A stretch of DNA of 14,808 bases, taken from NCBI GenBank assembly GCA_021399435.1, contig JAJTUP010000207.1, positions 1 through 14,808 on the forward strand. The letters run 5' to 3'. This document shows positions 8,391 through 14,808 of the stretch, piece after piece. The stretch is from Diaporthe sp. PMI_573 (Eukaryota; Ascomycota; Sordariomycetes; Diaporthales; Diaporthaceae). The notes under the pieces were generated by a model that ran no database searches, had not been told where the DNA came from, and was given only the letters and a program-made list of their open reading frames with translations. Within the stretch, counting starts at the first letter, position 1. Each line of letters opens with the position of its first letter. The position numbers and the translations under genes are program-made.

Positions 8391-9195
8391 TCTGCGTCCC
8401 TGCAAGGTCATGTTCACCACACCTCCCATCTGAGCCCCCCTGGCGATCCCCGGTCGAGGGTCTGTCCGCCGAAACCCCGACGGATGGTAGTGAAAGTTTG
8501 CTGGGACTTGGAATGGTGTTGACCAGGGTTTCTTCCCAGTTAATAGTTGGATATACACATCTTGGTGCCCTGTCGGAGGATGGCATAGAAATTCCGGAGA
8601 CAACGCCAGGCACATAACCTCGGACGTTAAACCTTCCCTGGCGTACTCCTCCAAGGTTTGGTAGCTGACCGACTTCCTATGGAGGATGTGGTCGGGGATA
8701 GAACAGGGATCGGGAAGGACGACCTGATAGTCGTAAGGGCTTGAGTCTTTTGGCGTGCATGCGAGGCTCCTTGGATGATTTATGCGAATACCCACCACCT
8801 CGCGATTCGGCCTGGGATCGACAGCTGCAAGTAGCAATATGGTTTGCTGGCGAAACGTTCAACGAACAAACCGAAAACCTACATTGGCCCATCCCCTTCG
8901 TGTGGCATTGCCCATCATCAAGTCGTTGTGCGTAATGTGTTGGGGTTTGCACAATCCTCCATCTTGGCCATGATCTCGATGGGACGGCGAGTCAGTGTCA
9001 TCCCAAGGCTCAATGCCCTTGAGAGGCTGCCTGTACGCCTGCCCTGCGTGGGAACCTTCAGGCACCCTGCACCGTTGGATTGCTCGTGGTTGCGAGGTGG
9101 TATATATCAATCTTCGCAGAGCCATGGTTTAAACCAACTTTGTCGATCCCACGTGTGCTCCCCTCGTTCTTGGCCCTGGCATCGTAAGTAGTATC
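8391..9195. other. Intergenic region upstream of the histidine kinase
   Basis: A minus-strand frame open from about 8858 down to 8370 has ordinary amino-acid composition. It has no ATG near its upstream end and no motif I recognise, so I do not call it a gene. TATATATC at about 9101-9108 is the only TATA-like element, about 700 nt upstream of the kinase ATG. The rest shows nothing distinctive. Confidence 0.35.
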
Positions 9196-9289
9196 AGCAA
9201 CTCGAGCAACTGTGGGAGCTTGGCAGCCGCACACCTACGTCATACCGACCAACCCAAACCACCCGCACTGGCTTTTGCCCGTCCCGTTC

Positions 9290-9700
9290 AGTCAGGTTGA
9301 CCCTGGACGTGCTTCCCGTCTCCCAGCTGCAATTGCTGTATTGCAGGACCCGGCCTACCTGTCTTCCTGCCTGCCTACCTCGTTTGGTCATCGATTCGTT
9401 CGTACCTCGCCTGCCTCTAGGAAATCGACAAAGCCAGACTCAAAATTCCACTTTTGCCGCCGCCGTCAGCTGCCTCTGACTTGCCTTGCCTTTGCCTCTG
9501 CTTTGCCTTGCCTTGCCTCGCCCGCCCTGGCCTTGCTTCATCTTGCCTTCTGTCCTTGACTGGCCTCTTTAAACCCGTTTTAACTTCTACTCCCGCGGCA
9601 TCCTCGCGACCTCTGTTGCCCAGTTTTGCCAGGTGCAAATCCGTCGTGCGCGCCGCCCCCCCACCCCCTTTCCGCCTCGTCGCAACGACCTCTACGTGCA
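9290..9700 (+). promoter_or_regulatory. Pyrimidine-rich leader/promoter tract of the kinase
   Basis: The plus strand is strongly C/T-rich, with a degenerate tandem of TTGCC/TTGCCT units at about 9470-9550. Long CT tracts just upstream of start codons are common in highly expressed or long-leader filamentous fungal genes and often mark the transcription start region. The position, ending about 100 nt before the ATG, fits that. No transcript data are available, so the start site is inferred. Confidence 0.5.
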
Positions 9701-9783
9701 TGCTGTAGAGCGACTACGACAACCCAATTGCGACGTCCAGACTGCCGCGACCAGTAATCCAGACTGTCCCCGACGCCATTCCA

Positions 9784-9830
9784 ATGGAACAGCACCTATG
9801 AGGCATGCCAAGGTCGATTCAAAGCGCTGA
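9784..9830 (+). promoter_or_regulatory. Two upstream AUGs crowding the kinase start codon
   Basis: ATG 9784-9786 opens a five-codon frame that stops at TGA 9799-9801, three bases before the main ATG (9805-9807) and in the same frame. A second ATG (9798-9800) overlaps that stop as ATGA. It opens a ten-codon frame ending at TGA 9828-9830, out of frame across the main start. If transcribed, these would affect start choice. A wrong start assignment is the alternative. Confidence 0.55.
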
Positions 9831-12800
9831 GGACCGGGACAACCAGTTCGACACGCGCCGCTCGCCCAAATCTCTGCCGGCACCTTCAACCGCGCCGCAG
9901 GAGAATCAGCCCGGACACTCAGATGCGTCGCCGACGTCGCAAGGAAATGAGCGAGCCGTGATGTCAGATCGCCCCAAAGCCGCAGGAGAGGGCAGGCAGC
10001 CTCTGCAAGACCCAAGGATTCTGGCATTCAGCAGGAGTGGCGCCTCAAGCTATGTTGGTGGCAGCGGCAAGTCGGCTGGAGGGCTTGCGTCCCACGCCCG
10101 GGAGCAGCCGAGCAGTGACCCCGAGACTGCACCCAGCAGTGGTGATGATGGGGCGAACCCGCCGGAGTCCAGCCCCCCCAAGTCCTCCAAGGACTCTGCG
10201 ACCCAGCTCAGCCAGTATCGCGAGAAGCTGACCGGGGAGATTCAGCGGCAAGGTCTCGGCACAAAGCCCAGCCAAGCTCCCGCTCAACCGCTAAACAGAG
10301 TCTCGCCTATCCTCGAGGACGCCGCCGCCGCTGCCGCTGCTACAAACACACCCAGCCCGATGGGGCCATCTACCACATCAACTAATGCCTCGACAGAGTC
10401 TAACCAAACAATCAGGGGCGGTGTCACTCCCGGCTTCGTTGCCAAAACACCGTCGTACCCATTCCCCCGGATGGCCAGCAATCCTGGATATATTCCTTCA
10501 TCTCTGCATAGGCCCTTCACGACGCTGTCACCAACCGGAGCGCTGTACGACGTGTCTTCCATGTCCAATGTGGGAACGCGCGGTCATGGTGCCTCTCGAC
10601 CCCAGGATAAGATCTTGTCCAACCTTCGACGCCTGCATCTACGATAACATTTCAGCCCACTGGTGCAGTCAACCCAGGCGATGACCCGGATTTTCCCACT
10701 CCCAATCTTTACGGATTGTCATTGATGTTGTCGGCCGAGCCGGGGCTGGAGGCCTGGTGGAAGACTGTTGTATACATCATGACGGTTTGCTTCAAGGCTG
10801 AGAGGCTGACATTGTCAGTACCCGCTGACTCAACTGATCTGGAAAACGTTCCGTGGGGCCAGAAAGCAACCTACAACGCACGGCCAGAAGATAGCTTGAG
10901 CATGGAGTACATGGCCAGGGGCAGTAGTCTCGTGCCTAGCAGCATGGGTGACGTGTCTGAGGTTCTATCACCGGCGGACGACGACACCTTGCGCTTACAG
11001 TCGCCAACACGCCCCCACATTCATACTCGCCACTCTTTCACGGCGTATGAAGAGGAAAAACAAAAGGACGCAACATCTGCTAAGGCCCGGCCCCTGTTAA
11101 AGAGACCAGGCGTATTGGCCCGAAGCCAAAGCACGTATCCTGAGACTGCAATACCGCACATGGGATTGAACCAACAGGCCTTGGAAGAACACGACGCAGA
11201 AGCACCCGAAGTGGCTGGTGGATGGGATGCGCCGGCACCGGAGATACAGGGCAGAGTTTTTGAACTGCTGCAAGCCTTAGACTACGAGGCGGATCCGCTG
11301 ATCGACCACCACGGCGTGACCAAAGTGCTGGAGCGAGGGCGCGTGATCGCCCTGACGCGAAGCTATCCATACTTTGAGGATGTGTCCCAGGTCAAGGCCG
11401 CGGATACCAAACCACCTGGCCGCGCTCACTCGCCGGAAGGCCTCAGGAAGAAGGGCAGATGGATCCGGCACGACTCTTCCACGAAGCTGTCTAATATCCT
11501 GAGCTCGGCTCACCCAATGAGGAGTCACCCTAATGAGAGAGGGCCACGCAAAATATTGACAAGATGATTTCGGAAGGAGAACCCAGACGACCACCTACCC
11601 CGAAGTACGAGGAGTATGAGCAAGCACCCCCCTCTCCGTGGTCACAGTCACCGGCTCCCTCGCCTGCGATTCGAGCCGATCCAAAGGGCAATCCCCTTCA
11701 CCGAAGCTATAGTCGATGAATCATCTTTTGATCCCACTCAGACGACTCCAGACTACACCGCAATAGGGCCACAAGAGGCCATCGGGGTAGACAATGCTTG
11801 GACTGTCCTGCATATCCCCTTGAGGCATCCACTCCTCTCGAAGCCATCTAGCGGGTTCAAACTTGACACCACGCTTATGGAGCAAAGGTCTTCGCGTCGC
11901 GGGAAGGACAACCATATGGATGCTGAGAAGCATATCGACCCAGACGCGTTCCGGAAAGAAAAGCAAACTCCCGTAGCCATTCTGTCCATACTCAGCCCCA
12001 CTATACCATATCCTTCTAATCTTCGCTACTCGTTAGAGCATCTTTCACCTCATCTCGCGACATCCTTTGCGCTCTGCCGCCACTATAGCAACTTGGAGGC
12101 TGAGGTCAGTAGAATGCACCACCGGAGGCCAAGAGTTGCTGGATTCGGCGCCGTGGATTCCGAGGGCCGACCGATCACAGATCCAGCGATCATCAACTAC
12201 GCAGCCCCTGAGGAGGCTGCGGACAACTCGCTGGTTGGAAGCATGACGAGCCCGAGCGAGTACTCTACGCAGTCGCGAAGCGTGACGGGCACTCCTGGGG
12301 GCACGCCAGGCTGGGAGTCCGCTGGCTTTGGGACCATGATGGACAAGCGACCTCCGGTATCAAGTCCCGCCCCTGCGGGCGGTGACAGCTACTTCACGAC
12401 CAAGTCCAAAGCGAACAGCAAGCCCGAGTTTTCGTCTGCTATACAACACCGGGTCAGACGCAATTCCAGGAGTAGCACGACGTCGGAGAAGCGCTCTCCT
12501 ACGCCTATCTGGTGGAATGTCCATAGAGTCTGGACATTTCAGCCCCGATGTTAATGAGGATGACACGCCTGCGGAATCTGCCGTCAAGGCGGCAGAGGAC
12601 CCCACCCAAGTAGCCTCCACGAAGAAGGCGACGGGCAAGGAGGCAACATCAGAAAGCAAAGAGGACAAACAAGCCGAGACCAAGGGGGCTAGGACGTCGT
12701 TCCAGACCCCTCACCGCCATGTCAAGCTCCATTCTTATGGGGGAGACTTTGCTACGACCTTCCAATCATTGCCTCCAGGCTCGACCATTCCCACAAGGGG

Positions 12801-14808
12801 AACTCCATCTCGAGCTGATACCATGCCCACAAATACCTCCGAAATGGCTTTACCTACGGACAAGTTGAAGGACCTCATCCTAGATTCCATACCAGCGCAA
12901 CTCTTTGTGACTCTGCCAAGGACTGGTGAAATTGTCTGGGTGAACAGTCGTTACGTTGCCTACCGTGGTCAGTCTCTGGCAGAGCTCCATGCGGATCCAC
13001 ATGCAAGTTTTCATCCAGATGACCGTGAGACCTACCTCAAAGCGTGGGGTCGTGCAGTGAAGACGAGCACGGACTTCCAGATGAATGTGCGGATTCGCCG
13101 CTTTGATGGGGCTTTTCGATGTTTCTCGGCAAGGGTTGTCGCGTGCAAGAATAAGCGCAACGAAATTGTGTATCATCTGGGCTCATACACGGACATCCAT
13201 GAGCAGACCATGGCAGAGCTCAAGGTTGTCCGGCAGCAGGAAATTGAGGCCTCTGAAGCCAAATACAGATTCCTCGCGAACTTAATACCGCAGATCATTT
13301 TCACCGCCACCGAGGATGAGGGATAACGTTTGCCAATGAGCAGTGGCTCGCTTACACTGGGCAAAGCGAAGATGACGCCCTGGGCTTGGGATTCATGGAC
13401 TACGTGCACCCTGAAGATCTGGCCAAATGTCGGATACCTTCAGGCCAGCATTCTGCAACGCCACCCCTTGGTCGGGCAAGGAAGGGGAAGAAAAGCCAGG
13501 CAGAAGGGCACAAGGCCAACAAACCACCTGAGCATCCGACCCCGAAGAACACGACCCATGCTGAGAGCAACATACGGGGTGTGCATCACCCCCTTTCTCG
13601 ACAAAACAGCTCGAGTAGTGACTCGGTCTATGAACTTCCCTCTGCAAATTTGACCGAGTTGGCCAGGGACGGCGTTGTCAAGGTCGGAACGGATAGCAAT
13701 GGCAGGCTATCGTACTCTACCGAAATCCGGCTTCGTACAAAGACTGGTGAATATCGCTGGCACCTGGTACGCTGTGTCGAGATTGACAACATTGGGAATG
13801 GAAGCAGTTCTTACTTTGGGTCGGCAACAGACATCAATGACCACAAGTTGCTCGAGGCGAAGCTAAGGAGGCCATGGAATCGAAGAGCCGTTTCTTGAGC
13901 AACATGTCGCACGAAATCAGAACACCACTAATCGGGATTTCTGGCATGGTCAGCTTCCTCCAGGACACCACTTTGAACGAGGAGCAGCGAGATTACACAA
14001 ACACTATTCAAACCAGCGCGAACAGTCTGCTAATGATCATCAACGACATCCTCGATCTTTCGAAGGTGGACGCCGGCATGATGAAGCTCAACCACGAGTG
14101 GCTCCCGCGCGCTCTAATCGAAGACGTGAATGAGTTGGTCTCGGCCATGGCTATTGCTAGGAGACTGGAGCTGAACTATATCGTCGAGGAGGATGTGCCC
14201 GTATGGGTTAAGGGCGACAGAGTGAGAATCAGACAAGTGCTTCTGAACGTGATTGGCAACGCAATCAAGTTCGACGACACCGGTGAGGTTTTCAGCCGGT
14301 GCAAAGTCAGAACCGATGCATCAGGACTCGGCGAACAGCAGGTCATGCTCGAATTTGCAGTGATTGACACCGGAAGGGGCTTTACCGAAGAGGAGTCGAA
14401 ACTCATCTTCAAGCCGTTCAGTCAGATTGATGGCAGCAGCACAAGAGCCCACGGCGGCAGCGGTCTTGGGCTCGTCATCTCACGACAGCTTGTGGAACTG
14501 CACGGCGGGAAGATGGACGGCACAGCAGTGCCGGGAAAAGGCGCGACCTTCACTTTCACGGCCAAGTTCGGCTTGCCGACGCGGATGACCATCCCGACGT
14601 AACCACCAGTCCAGAGCTGCCAAAGACTCCTGCCGTCCTTGAGGAAATCCCCACCCAACCCTTCCGCCAGTTCACCATCACAAAGCACCGCTCCTCCTCA
14701 GCTGCCAGCCCGAGTCATGGTGAGCAAGAATCCTCCCCTGCGGTCGCATCCAGTGGGAGCTCGAGTCCGTCCGTGACATCGGCCGGAACGCGTGTTACCG
14801 GGAGATCG
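9805..14808 (+). CDS. Fungal (hybrid) histidine kinase GAF-PAS-PAS-HisKA-HATPase, incomplete at right edge, seven frame changes
   Basis: This is a cytosolic two-component sensor kinase of about 1,668 residues to the window end. From ATG 9805 an N-terminus rich in Ser, Pro and Ala (9805-10690) leads into a GAF-like domain. The GAF starts at about 10700 (WWKTVVYIMT…KAERLTLSVPADSTD…VPWGQKA), is interrupted by a long disordered insert, and resumes at about 11700-12110 (TPVAILSILSP…YSLEHLSPHLATSFALCRHY). PAS1 is at about 12868-13205. PAS2 is at about 13247-13860, with a disordered insert after MDYVHPEDL. The HisKA H-box is MSHEIRTPL (phospho-accepting His at 13910-13912). The HATPase_c boxes are NVIGNAIKF (N), DTGRGF (G1), FKPFSQ (F) and GGSGLGL (G2), up to about 14575. 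The frame changes at about 10623, 11541, 11693, 12507, 13321, 13866 and 14580; each needs one base. The frame after 14581 is open to the edge and Ser/Pro-rich, and a receiver domain is expected beyond it. The family is firm; the fungal HK group is not assigned. Confidence 0.9.

Noticed and set aside
8370..8858. Minus-strand frame of about 155 residues upstream of the kinase
   Set aside because: There is no ATG near its upstream end, no recognised domain and no splice pattern I could support. It remains possible but is not listed as a gene.
9212..9708. Several overlapping open frames on both strands in the pyrimidine-rich leader
   Set aside because: Their Leu/Pro/Ser or Arg/Gly-rich composition follows from the CT and TTGCC repeats; no domain is seen.
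1..14808. tRNA or rRNA genes
   Set aside because: I looked for the conserved tRNA arm motifs and rRNA-like stretches by eye and saw none; a covariance-model scan was not possible.

Overview
The window looks like nuclear DNA of a filamentous ascomycete (Pezizomycotina; no finer placement is supported). The evidence is two short introns of 62 and 69 nt with fungal-type branch points, a fungal 2EXR/F-box-like protein, and a very long multidomain GAF/PAS histidine kinase. There are also three or four kinds of fungal transposable-element debris.

Layout, left to right. 1-700: nothing clearly coding, with a TTC/CT microsatellite. About 700-2145, plus strand: a broken hAT transposase gene with one intron and four apparent frame changes. 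2225-2300: a cluster of self-complementary GTAC repeats. About 2430-2646, plus: a Ty3/gypsy reverse-transcriptase fragment with an internal stop. 2823-4709, minus: an unusual gene joining a C2H2-like finger and a 2EXR domain to the C-terminal DDE part of a pogo/Fot1-type transposase, with two frame changes. About 5380-5750, plus: a weak Cys-rich gene remnant. 5860-7057, minus: a two-exon FtsJ-like SAM methyltransferase with one frame change. 7320-7960: non-coding DNA dense in hairpins and short direct repeats. 7977-8345, plus: a possible retroelement Gag N-terminus (weak). 8400-9800: intergenic DNA with a pyrimidine-rich leader. 9805-14808, plus: a large GAF-PAS-PAS-HisKA-HATPase histidine kinase that runs off the right edge. 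Its frame changes seven times, yet every recognisable kinase motif is intact.

Two points stand out. First, about 14 frame interruptions in four unrelated genes are each explained by one inserted or missing base, at least nine of them in or beside a mononucleotide run, with almost no nonsense substitutions. That fits indel error in the source assembly better than independent decay of every gene. If so, the kinase, the methyltransferase and the 2EXR-transposase gene could be intact. Second, the 2EXR-transposase gene would then be one open frame of about 628 residues, in which a host N-terminus replaces the transposase's usual DNA-binding half. This is the best candidate here for something undescribed.

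The genes do not form an operon-like unit. The kinase is a cytosolic two-component signalling protein. The methyltransferase and the 2EXR gene are separate loci on the opposite strand, set among transposon remnants.
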